A DNA stretch of 64,000 bases from Hydractinia symbiolongicarpus (taxonomy: Eukaryota; Cnidaria; Hydrozoa; Anthoathecata; Hydractiniidae). The translations under genes were made by a program, and so were the position numbers. Of this stretch, positions 38,201-48,339 are shown piece after piece (position 1 is the first letter of the stretch; the number at the start of each line of letters is the position of its first letter). Below the pieces are notes generated by a model. The model saw only the letters and a program-made list of their open reading frames with translations. It made no database searches and had not been told where the DNA came from. The stretch lies in assembly GCF_029227915.1 (NCBI RefSeq), contig NC_079878.1:5084001-5148000 (forward strand), in the 5' to 3' direction.

Positions 38201-39511
38201 CTAAAGGTCTCAAAAAAATCCCTGGAAGAAAAAATATCTGTTTTAAAGGCTACCGTAACAGAATTACAAGGAGTACTCAATGGTAACACATATAAGCACA
38301 GTTGGATAATGCAGCATAATGAAGACCAAGTCAATGAGATAAAAGCTTTGAAGAAAGATCTCTCTGATTATCATAGACAAGCACTTGAGACGAAAGAAAG
38401 ATTTTTCAAGGTAAACTTTGAGAATGAAAAATTAACGGAAGACCTACAAACAACGAGAACACAGCTCAAATTTCTTGAAAATGAGAATGAAAACATTAGA
38501 AGAAATTCTACGACTGCTTTAAATCAAGAAAAACTAAGAATTAATAATCTTCAAGAGCAATTGGATGTCTTGTCTGAAAGCAAAAAACAAAACACCGCAA
38601 TGATTCAAACACTGAAGAAAGAAAGAGAAGATTTTGTGAAAGAAATTTATGAAGAAAACTGCAATTTAAAAATTCTCAACGAGAAATACGAAAGCAGTAT
38701 TAAGAAGATTGAGGAGATGAATCAGAAAGAAAAACAATATCAGTCGAAACAAAAGAAAAATGGCGATCGTTTAAACAATATGAAAAATGAATTTTTCAAA
38801 CTTATTTCACTTTTCAAAAAAATAAAGCAGGAACGAGATTCTCTTAAAGCTTTTTTATTGACCAGTGAGAAAGAAAAGTCGCATTTTAAGGAAAAAATCC
38901 AACACATGATGTTATCGTCGGGAAAATTGCAAAAACAATTGGAAGAGTTCCAACATCTTCATAAAAGCACTCTTTCTGACAACGAAAAGATGAAGTCTCG
39001 ATTAAGCATATTAAACTATACAGAACGCACACGTGACTCCGAATACAAAGAGATGACAAAGAAGCTGCAACAGTATCAGAAAAAGATAGAACAGCTTACC
39101 ATGCAAGTTCAAAATACTTCCCCTCACGAAGAGACTACAACTGACAAATCAAAAGAAAATCCAGCAGCAGTTTCTTGTAAATTAGTTGAGGAGTTGAAAA
39201 GTCTAATATTTCGTCAACCAAGAAAGAAGTGTCGACTTAGTAAAGAATGTGCAGGTATGAACACTCTTTTGCAGACCTTTAAAACTCATAATACTAAACC
39301 AATCACGGACAAAGAAGACCATTCTTTCAATCGGAAATCTAAATTTGATGGTAGTCACGTAAAAATCAAGAGACACCGTTTTAAGTTAGCAAGAGACAGA
39401 GAAAACCAGGAGCGTGTGAACAATCTATACAAGGAGTCACAAGCCATTCAAGACTTTTTAATTCGGGAAATGTCGAAATTGTCGCGTCATTATCCGTCCA
39501 GTGTGTTTTGA
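35264..39511 (+). CDS. Giant coiled-coil protein, 1415 aa, uninterrupted ORF
   Basis: A single open frame of 1415 codons begins at an ATG 9 nt after an acceptor-like site (gatttttag), so the CDS looks like one exon behind a 5'UTR intron. Residues 1-55 are not coiled and are rich in N, Q and aromatic residues. Residues about 60-1285 are nearly continuous heptad-type coiled coil, dominated by K, E, Q, N and L with few prolines or glycines. Residues about 1286-1415 form a basic tail with RQPRKKCRLS near 1318 and a KIKRHRFKLARDRENQ stretch near 1367. There is no signal peptide, membrane segment or catalytic motif. Such architecture is typical of centrosomal, ciliary rootlet, Golgi-tether or synaptonemal scaffolds, but I cannot place it in a named family and generic coiled-coil similarity would mislead. 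Codon use is AT-rich like its surroundings. I found no clear AATAAA close after the stop. That it is a gene is near certain from length alone; its function is unknown. Confidence 0.85.
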   Translation: MHTRSNCAPDFYQYGALFSDNTRVFLNNQDSFLDNKLCNAKTKTSKSDVRGFGQQPEVSKKSPKERIEMFEANQENRVRNQQNIQEVSRAMKEYIQDAESREQDLKMKITHLETKNKQSHETLRELEKTIKQERKTNKVNVAQLEQNLKGKVANMERLLNEKDKECERLINNRDELKSKLLHLKRDKMHYTSEIDIREGVLKEELRSLKNAIELQNSDKLKCDDEWKCKEMTISKLKAIEAELSSELQKKSKILKQKEEVIEALTDEIERRKNDSLTKLAKTEQELKSLSDQNKILKKQLKNLNSCIQEKEKVCKELQDNVDFCSEQRVCLINDKDVQTKRIEELKKENECSESALQKCKEDLHISVNENKELKLREKTLQSEIVDLKKSLSERSRMSVDVFDKYAQEICSMREKNLKNEEAYATKQKLQASTEQCCRLKKENNDLQMSSEQLKEKYKDAVEMLQRKLAEAKESSAMLRSDMESLIAEKEDQKMALQRLGFDLSESRRLNVSCTKKIRFLTQRCEKLKNISKELKNCQKENDELRLRLKQKSADSQESENAMDMMTINDCKLRETLNKREKQMEDLKDDNEKLTTELKTLNEMATEYVQKQIVYDNKIKQMYQENTHLNACLLGLKAFMVNTKGEIQEMQAKNEETTKSNEELNEYIEHLEVRMDIKVQEIETYQQELQQCSDILNTYQREWQHINQENNNLMQAVANAEQGVLKSTSEFREKLTDKTELAKHLKEKLCCKEEEAQYFKKQCYELISNVDEIQQQLVATLKVVDEQKRDIQLLNAENRKIKLESDQHKQKMELFKEETLQLRNQKQEQLKQFSENTADIRDSEIQKMKEKLRSVNHENEELRRQFQILKIKCGGMSTNNENMTIEVTSLHDEIVHLKNERDNLQAHVDKMKKRVSEMEHKNHELTCQLQHSKDCMEEIKNKNIDLHNILQNKKDREKFCREAEQNRNTTFKDIENENAQLKVSKKSLEEKISVLKATVTELQGVLNGNTYKHSWIMQHNEDQVNEIKALKKDLSDYHRQALETKERFFKVNFENEKLTEDLQTTRTQLKFLENENENIRRNSTTALNQEKLRINNLQEQLDVLSESKKQNTAMIQTLKKEREDFVKEIYEENCNLKILNEKYESSIKKIEEMNQKEKQYQSKQKKNGDRLNNMKNEFFKLISLFKKIKQERDSLKAFLLTSEKEKSHFKEKIQHMMLSSGKLQKQLEEFQHLHKSTLSDNEKMKSRLSILNYTERTRDSEYKEMTKKLQQYQKKIEQLTMQVQNTSPHEETTTDKSKENPAAVSCKLVEELKSLIFRQPRKKCRLSKECAGMNTLLQTFKTHNTKPITDKEDHSFNRKSKFDGSHVKIKRHRFKLARDRENQERVNNLYKESQAIQDFLIREMSKLSRHYPSSVF

Positions 39512-39793
39512 ATAGGAATCAGTTACCGCTAAGGTTTCATTTAATGAAAACATGCTTGCATTTTTATATCTTTGCCTTTTTCCATTTAATTTTCTTGTTG
39601 TATTATTCTTGAACATGTGAATAGTCTTGGAATCATAGTCTCTATTTTTTTAATTTTGGACAAATATAAAAGTCGGCATAATTTTTACAGTTGATATTTT
39701 GATACTTACCGGTATAGTCACTACCAGATCACCTCACCCTGTAAAAAATTTTAATTGAATTTTAAACGACCTTTAAAGTTACAAGTAAAATTC

Positions 39794-39954
39794 CTTTACA
39801 CGTTTTCTTTATAAGAATATCAGAATTCTAACGAGAAGGTCATTATTCTTATTTCTCCATTGTTTCAAACAACAGACCTATTCTTTTTAACTTGAAATCC
39901 CAGTCTTATGAAGCATATTCTTATAAAGCATATTCTGATAAAAAGCGTGTAAAG
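39794..39954. repeat. About 25-bp inverted repeat 280 bp after the coiled-coil gene
   Basis: ctttacacgttttctttataagaat (from 39794) is mirrored, with a few mismatches and a small gap, by 39930-39954 (atattctgataaaaagcgtgtaaag). An additional agcatattct direct repeat lies just inside the right arm. Probably a short MITE-like element. Confidence 0.5.
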
Positions 39955-41635
39955 CACTATCGACATTTAGGTTGAAAAGCGTGCAGAATTTCGATAGAAG
40001 CTATTTGGCTGACACTAGCATGACTTATTGTTTAAAATTTTAGATGTAACCGGTAAAATGATTGCTTGTGTGTAGGCGTCTCAAAATCTGCATTTTTGTC
40101 CAATGACATTTTAAAAGTGATTGTAAAAAAAATATTGATAATTTTACTAGAGGAAAGTGCGCACAGAGCAATAATCATTGATGACTGATGATTTTTTCTC
40201 GGATAAAGGCGATCAAAAATATTTATTGCTGACGATAAAAATTCCAAATCAAACTTTATTATTTTGAATAATAGTCTGTCTATGTTAATTCGTCAAGTTA
40301 ATTATTGAATTAGCACACGTTTTGATTTCCGCCACGCGAAGCGGAATCTTTAAAATTGCCTGCTAAAGATGCGTGGAGAGAGTCAGTACAGGGCGTGATC
40401 TCAAAAAGATCAATGATAGGCTTAAACATTTAAACTTGAGGAATTTCCATTTTCTTATTTTAGCCTAATCATTTGACTAATCTAAATGCAGGTTGTAAAT
40501 AATCTGAGTCTCTTGGACAGCTCACAAATAGATTGTATTTTATGTATGGCCAGAACGTTGCGTGGCCAAATTACAGACATCACTCTTGTTAGTTGGTGAG
40601 CTAGTCACTGTAAAACAGAACTTTATTCATTAGCTCCTCTACCTTTTTTAGGTCATATATTTTAGCTGTAGCTGGATAAGAGTGAGAAAAGAATTCTTTC
40701 CTAGCTACTAGATAGTAAAAAGAGGTAGCTATAGCTAGCTATAGCAAGCTATATATCTCAGATTTTATTTGGGTTGGTGGTTTCCGGAATCAGCTCTTAG
40801 GTGACAGGATACCCTTTTACCTATGTTGAGTTTTTGGACATTTTTTAACTTGCCCAAAAAAATTTTTATAAAAAATTAAGTCTCGAGCATGTAAAAAATC
40901 TAAAAAACTCAAGAGGGAATTAAAAACATTTTTCACTTACAGATTTTTCTAATTTTAATTTTTTTTAACATTTCGACCTTGATTACTATATCTTAAAAGG
41001 TTTTATCGCGGTAATAAATCTTGAAAACGTGTTCCTTTTTTTCTCGCGATAAAAATTCCATCCAAGATCTACATCATGGGTGTTTAACCCGCAACAGTTG
41101 TTTAACTTGGTAATATATTTATCGTAAAAATATGCTAAGAAAGGCGAGTTCATCAAACTATTCTGTGTCGCATTAGGTACTTAGGACAGCACTCAGAACT
41201 GCACCAAAACAAAAATTTATGTCTGGGCTAAGTTAATTTCATTCGAAATTTACCTGGAACGAAATGGCAAACCTTCGTTATTGGGTTATTAGCCTGAGGT
41301 ATGCCCACCCCTATTTAAACATACTTTTTCTAGTAGCAGTAGTGTTAATTAATGTTTTTAATATCAGTAGGTCCCCAAAAGTTTCGTACATTGCAGTATA
41401 TTATAAAATGGCAGATATACTGAGATAGTATCACTCCTAGGTATCAACAACAAACTTTATTAAAAGTTTGTTGGCGTAGTGTCCTCAAAGAGGCGTCACA
41501 AATTTCTTAATAAACATTCAATAAAGTCACACAATTCTGTTTACTTCAAAGGTTGCCTTTTATTGTTGCAAAATTGTAAACACTGCTCTGCTAAGTCTAA
41601 ATGTGTGCTATGATTAAGTCAATTGAATTCTCTCG

Positions 41636-41695
41636 TTATTTAAAGCGGACGACATACCACCTATATTATTTAAAGCTGAAGATACACCACCTATT
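41636..41695 (+). repeat. 30-bp direct duplication
   Basis: Two copies of ttatttaaagcggacgacat.../ttatttaaagctgaagatac..., each ending accacctat. Confidence 0.6.
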
Positions 41696-41714
41696 TTTTC
41701 TATTTCAATTTATA

Positions 41715-42290
41715 CTAATGAACTAGTCGATAAGGCCTGTGGAAAAATCCACTCAGGCAGAAAAATAGATTGTTTAAGGTGTTTTGCTGACGTCAGTATT
41801 GCATATACAAAAAAAATTTGGCGAAATTTAGCATATCCATGACCGCCTGTGATGGTTAGAGGTTAGAACGCTGATCACAATATTGTATATGATTATATGT
41901 TTGGGACAAACGCCTAAGGAGATACAAGGGTTTAAAAATTTTGCTGACGTCAGGAAAGACCCGCAAAAACACAATTTCTTTTTTGAATTTTGTATACCTG
42001 CTATCATCATATAGATCTTGAAACGCTCACCAAGAAAATGTATAGGATGATGTACCTTTGACAAATGGTTGTAGAGATATTGGAGTTTAAAGGTTTTTCG
42101 ATGACGTCATCAATTCGTTCAATCCGAAACGGATTCATGGACCGTTAAAGTAGTGTTATTGATATCGCACCGTAACGACAGAATAAATTAATATTTAAGA
42201 CATCACTTTTTCGGCAACATCGAAGGAAAATAAACACATCCACTTTGCCTGTCACAGACAGACACACACAGTCCATGTATTTTTATAGAG
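41715..42290 (+). repeat. Dispersed repeat family R1, copy 2
   Basis: Diverged copy of the 12.56-13.04 kb repeat: cctaaggagatacaagg, accaagaaaatgtatagg, acaaatggttgtagagat, tttaaaggtttttcgatgacg and aacacatccactttgcctg follow in the same order. Contains several gacgtca words. The 78-aa minus-strand ORF here is repeat sequence. Confidence 0.6.
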
Positions 42291-42534
42291 ATCTTTTTTG
42301 TTTTAATATTTAGGATTGCTCAAAAGAAACGCCATCTAATCAATTTCTTTTAATTTAAAGGATTTTACAAAATAAAAATCTATATATTAAATTTTTGAAA
42401 TTCGATAAATTAAATTCAACAAAGTGGATTGTGGGTTGTCAGATATTTTGTGTTGTGTTTCTTTTTTTCTCAAAATGATTAAATCAACTTATTCGAATTG
42501 ATTTTACTGTTTTTTAATATATACTGGTTAAATG

Positions 42535-42745
42535 GTCTGTGAAAAAACTCATTTCATTAGTGAGGCAATTTTTGATGACGTCAGAAATTTAATAAAATGA
42601 CTCCCACTGTCGAGAAGAGCTTGGAATGCTTATCATAAGATATGTTTTTGACAAATGATTACAGGGAATTGAGGTTTAAAAGCTTTTTATGATGTCATCA
42701 ACCCGTCAGTCATAAAGAGAGAAATTATCCAAGCTTTGGGAAATC
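42535..42745 (+). repeat. Dispersed repeat family R1, partial copy 3
   Basis: Holds the central part only: tgatgacgtcagaaattt, gacaaatgattacaggg and tttaaaagctttttatgatgtcatcaaccc, matching the middle of the other two copies. Confidence 0.5.
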
Positions 42746-42839
42746 CTGGCCGCTTGTAACCTGGAGTAGCGATATAAACCTCACTGACTTCACCATCCTA
42801 TTTCTAAGTTATTTTGTCTTGTATCAATTTGTTTTCTTG

Positions 42840-45800
42840 TTTCTTGTTTATCACCTTCCTCAAATAACCTAAATACAGAAACATGCTAATATATTTGCCG
42901 AACTGATGAAATATTAACAACTGTAACTGTGCCGAATTCGAATCATCAATTTTACATAACACGATCTACCCCATGGAATTTTTAGAACTTTTGAGATCAC
43001 TTCCAAGATACCCAGTTAAATTTTTTGTTTTTTAGAGTAATGTAAAATCTGTAATTTTAATATTGATTTTTTATTTGGCTGTATTGTATTTAAATTACTG
43101 ACAGTAGAATTAAGAATTATGAAATTTCAGGATCTTCAATGATTTTTTCCCATGTTTCTCGCTTTTTTAAGTCCACTTCAGATTTCATGATTTTTCAAGT
43201 TGTTAGAAAGCCTGAGTTTATAATTGCGGACATCTTCAACCCACTGTGCTTCTTGATTCCATTGCAATACATTCTCCCTTTTTAAACTCTTTAAAAGTCT
43301 TGGAACGAAAATGACTTTTAATTCAATGTTTATTTAAAACATATCTTTCTTAGAAAAGAGCTTTTTTCTGTTATTTAGGTAATTAAACAATTTTTTGGGA
43401 CAAAACTTGAAAAACTGCAAAAAAATAAGAAAATCGATCGGGCGTCAATTGGCGCAGGTAAAAAAAAATTGACGCCCTTGCACATAACCAAATGTCAGTA
43501 ACATAGGACCTGATAGACTTGTTTAATGATTTTCTAAACATAATATACACTACAATGAAGCAGTGAAGGCTCATGAAAAAAAAAACTTACTAACATAACA
43601 TAAAAAAGCTTCAAAAACACGGTTCTATTCCAAGCTACAAGAAATTGAAGACATACTGTTAACTGGTGTAAAGTTATGAACAAAAGTACAGCTACCAAGT
43701 AAAAATATTTTAATAGATTTAAAAAATAATATGGTTATGGGCGATGAGAAATGGGACGAGTTAAAGAATGTTCGAGTTATCCGAGTTTCCAGTGAACCGG
43801 ATTTTTTTAAAAAAAAAAGTATTAAGAAGTAAAAACTAATAAAAATTACAATGACGGATAAAAAACCTTTTAGAACCAGCTCCTTGCCAGGTTTCTCATA
43901 AAACGACGTGTACAAGAATGCAATTACGCAATAGTTTTATAAAGTTTTGTAAACATTGGCATTTCATCTATTATGGCAGGTAAAAATGCTATGAATAACT
44001 GAATAAAAAGGTGTGTTTGTTAAGTACAGCTAGCTAGTTAATATTAGGTTAAGGGTTGGTTTAAATTTTAGAAAAGAAATAGAAGCTTTTAGAATCTTTT
44101 TGTGAACGTTATAAATACGAAGTTAATAAAACATTCTATATAACATAATAGATCGAATACTATCAACGTACTCTGTTTTTGTAGTGATTCTGCAGTAATA
44201 GTTTGAGAGAATATCAATTCTTTTATATAAACCTTTCAATTTGGCACCTCTTATCTTTATAATTGTTGTTTTTGCATCAACAAACTTCCTCTTATAATTA
44301 AAATCAATGGAGATCAGTGTGTGTTTTAACACGATAAATTCGTGACATGTTGTCACAAGGACGAACACGTGTGCGATCAAATTGTCAACTCGTTTTGCAC
44401 AAAACAGAAAGAAAAATTGAGTTAAGAATTGATTTGGTTTTAGAGAGGTAATATGTTATATAACCATCTTTGTGCTTTGACTGCAACAAAATGGTGTTGC
44501 TATTTCTTGCATAAGTTGTTAGTTTTAAATGTTGCATTTAGTCACATAATTTTTGTGACTAACTAACATTGGACATTTTTAAGGCTAAAAAATCGCAACG
44601 TTAATATTTTGACAGTTTTGTTAAAACGAATCAACTTTCAATTACAGACTGGCCACGTTTCCGACAACCAATAAAAATCCAAAAACGCTACCAATTTAAT
44701 GGAAATTGAGCATATTGGGCTCTGACGTCCAAACAAACACGGGCGTATTATTTATTTTTTTAATTATTTATTCCCTGGCGACTTATATCTGGTAGCATAC
44801 CTTTCATCTTGATAATCCTTACGATAACTAATGCTGTAGTAACCATAAACTATGGAAGCTGATCTAATTTAACCGTAGATCATCAGCTCTTAGGCGCACA
44901 TTTTAATCTGAAGCGGAAATCTTTTTGCATCAACAAAAATAAAGTGGGTAAATTATACCTAAATTACCTTGTTCCGGCTCTATTTAACACAAAAGTGATT
45001 TTGTGAGCACCTTTGTAAAAGGACAAACTAAATCTTTTGAACAAAGATTATAAACCTTATTACCTCTCCGTAATTAGCAAACATCCGAGCAATTATATTC
45101 AAATAGGAAAATTGCTACCTTATCACCTTTTATGCTGACAGATTTACGTTGAAGTCATTCAATATTATCACAGGTTTTTGACATGAAATCCATGACAAAA
45201 GCAGACACTAGTATTGTCAACGTCTTCATCAAATGGAAGAAATGAGGTACCTAACCATTTATTTAAAGTTTAGACACACTACTAGTCTTCCAGTATGCAA
45301 ACAATGTTACATCAGATCCTATTGCTTCTTAGGTTATGTAATTGCATTGGTGTTGTTCCTAACTTTTGACAGGACGCTAATTTTTTTATGATAATTACAT
45401 TAAGTTAATTGCCTTCTTTAAATGACTCCAATCATGACAGTTAATTGTTTATTCACAATTAATAAATTCTAGTGGCTGATTCACTAGAGTTCAACTGATG
45501 TTGGTAAATCTATTTATACAAAGGGGGCTTCACATATTAGGAATTACTATAATACTAAGGGCTTCATTCATAGGAGTCACAAACATTTATCATAATCAGA
45601 AATGTTGACTGGACTTATGAATGTATATCGTGACTAAAGACCAGACAACTTCTCGAAAAAAGGAATTTCGTGACTATTTACTTCTTTAAACGTGATCGCT
45701 TTTCCGATTCATGTCTTTGTTTTGGTAATTATTATTGTAAACAAACAACTGAGATTTGTTTGACATAGGAACATACATTTTCAGGTTTATTGCATGTTTA

Positions 45801-47580
45801 AGTTGGATAGGGTTAGTGGATATATAAATATATCATATATTTTTACCTAGCAGCAGGAGATGGAAATGGATATTACTACAGAATTAGTCATGTTATTGTT
45901 GTTGTTAGTTAAAAACGTTCAGACTGAACATTTTCATTCGATATTTTTGAAAAAGCAAGATGTCACATGGCTTTAGGTATAGTGAAACAGACCACCGCGC
46001 GTGTTTTGAAGCTCCCACGCGTGTTTTGAATCTACTTCTTGAGTTAAAATTACCATAGTTACATCAGAATTATCGCGAGAGTGCTAAAACCACGAAGGAT
46101 ACAAGTTATTATTTCAAAAGGTAAAAACCATATAGACTAGATTATAATTAATACGAAATCACTAATTAGAAGCACAAATAAATTTTTTACAGTGAAACTT
46201 TCCAAATATTTTAAGCAATTTTCTTCAGTCAGTGGGTGAAGAATGAAAAAACCTTAGTAAACACATAGAAATTATGTAAAGGGTTTTTTGTCACTGGAAA
46301 GTAATATATTATTCATTCCTTTCTTTTTCCTACTTTCTCAATTGAATTTTAAAACACTTTTTTCCGGCTGCTTTGGGACGCAGGTGCGTTTCTCCTTGAG
46401 TTAGCGCGTTAATTGCTTGAAATTTGTTGCTGAGAAGAGTAGTGTTTAAACTTTTCGATAACACTAATTATAACAACATCTTTTTTAATCGTAGATTTTA
46501 GATAACAGATATGATAAATGTAAACAAATTAGCATCAATCATAGAATATTGATGAATCAATCCATAATACAGCTATTCATTGGATAGTCACGTTGAATTT
46601 TTTCATCATGAATGGTAAGTTTCTTACTGCTTTTCCAGGTATAGCTAAGTTTTCTCACCATACGTTGCTATCTTGTTAACGCCTAATTGGTAATGTAATA
46701 TCTAGTTTAAATTAACTGTCCAATTGCTTGTAGTGGATTTAGTAGAATGTTTCACTTCTTGCCCAATCAAGCCAATTGTTTTTTGTAAATTTATTTTGAA
46801 TGACGTTGATTCTTTGGCGAAGCCAAGCAAATTCAAAAAGAGCAGTGAAAAGAAAAAGAAGAAGTTAATGGTGAATCATTGTAAGAACTCTGTTAACTTC
46901 TCCCACGCAGATTATAGATCTAGCACCCTCTAGTTTTGTATAGAGATTTTTCTTTTCGGCCTTTAATAACGTGGCGGGAAAAAACCCTAACATGAAAGTT
47001 GAGCACGATCAACTAGCAAAGTGAATTACAACACAACTAATGATAGGAAAGTGTTTTTCACAAAGCGTTGATATATAAAGCGAGCAATCTTTATCAGTAA
47101 AAAATACGTGAAAAAACCCTTAAGATTGATGGTAACCAAATCATATACTGTCATAAACTTTCATGGAAATAAAATTTTGTTATCTTTTTTAGAAAGTTTT
47201 TAATTACTGGAAGATGTTCAAAACTCGAGATAACCTTATAACACAGAGGAGGTACAGTCTAGTACAAAACCTAAGGACAACAAGAAGCCATTGTAAAACT
47301 GTGATGTTTTAGTTAAGTTCACCAAGAATGCAAATCCGCTTACACAGATAAAGTATAAATAGAATGCATACGTCACGTTAACTAGGTTGATTAATATGTC
47401 TTTCTTCCTTGATTTATAATTGTCTTTTTATCTCTAGAAAAATAGCCGTACTGTGTTTTTTCGTGCGTAAAAACAAAGTTGCGTTACGGAACGCACGAAA
47501 TATGTTAAAATGCATAAACTATCGGCGCCAGAATTATGTGCGACGTGGGAATTCTCTTAGACTTTTCCATGCGCTTACGA
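42840..47580. other. Spacer, no gene seen
   Basis: Short ORFs only. A ttcgag-type fragment near 43760-43800 resembles the pogo-like element ends. A cgcgtgttttgaa direct duplication (20-bp spacing) lies near 46000-46030. Confidence 0.4.
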
Positions 47581-47583
47581 TTA

Positions 47584-48332
47584 CCTCATTCCATGAAATT
47601 AACGAGTCAAGAAATTAACGCGAATTAAATTGACGATCATGAAATTAACGCGGTTCAATGAAATTATTTTGAAAAAGGCATTTAAGTTACGCGGTTTAGC
47701 AAGGTTCTTTTTTAAAAATGCATTTAATTAACGCGAATTTGAGAAAAAAGAGAAAGAAATTTCTAACAGTAATAACTTTTTTCGTATGATATGAACTTGT
47801 AATTTTACAAAAATGGATCCATGTTGATCTGGCTGTTTGCTTCTCTGGCGCTTTATAATGTTTCTGTTTCCCAGCAGTCTCCAACCAGCAGTGATGATGT
47901 TACGACCTTTTTCAGTTTGGAAATGCTTTTCATGAGTTTCGCATGTTTTGGTTTTGAAGTTAACGAGCAAAGATTAACTTCAATGGTTGTCACGTCACGA
48001 TCGGGGTTTAGATAGTGAAGCGGTCTCCTCTATTAAAAGGCGATTTGGAAATTGAAATAAAAGTTTACGCTGTTTTTAAAGACAATGTTAAAAATTTTGG
48101 ACGAAAACTTTCAGTTAATTTTCCACTTAGATCACGGTATGAAGATGATACAAATTCTGTTTTAAAAAGAGGCTAAAAAGAGCACCGTTGAGGTATCGTT
48201 CGACGAGAAGAAAATAGTAAAAAATTTGGAATAAGGTAGTATAATTTAGGCTTTTAATTAACGGTCATTAAATTAGCGCGAGTTTTGAAAAACAGCGTTA
48301 ATTTCATGACTCGTTAATATCATGGAATAAGG
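47584..48332. mobile_element. 749-bp non-autonomous DNA transposon with 40-bp terminal inverted repeats
   Basis: The left end (47584 on, cctcattccatgaaattaac) and the reverse complement of the right end (up to 48332, ccttattccatgatattaac) match over about 38-40 bp with three or four mismatches. Each end abuts TA (47582-47583 and 48333-48334), consistent with a TA target duplication as in Tc1/mariner-type elements. Inside the left end, aaattaacgcg words repeat about every 16 bp, and a weaker mirrored set (attaacggtcattaaattagcgcg) lies inside the right end. ORFs of 62-80 codons in the core overlap on both strands and match nothing I know. Confidence 0.65.
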
Positions 48333-48339
48333 TACCTCA

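Noticed and set aside
47696-48015. ORFs of 62-80 codons on both strands
   Set aside because: They lie inside the 749-bp inverted-repeat element, overlap each other and match no transposase.
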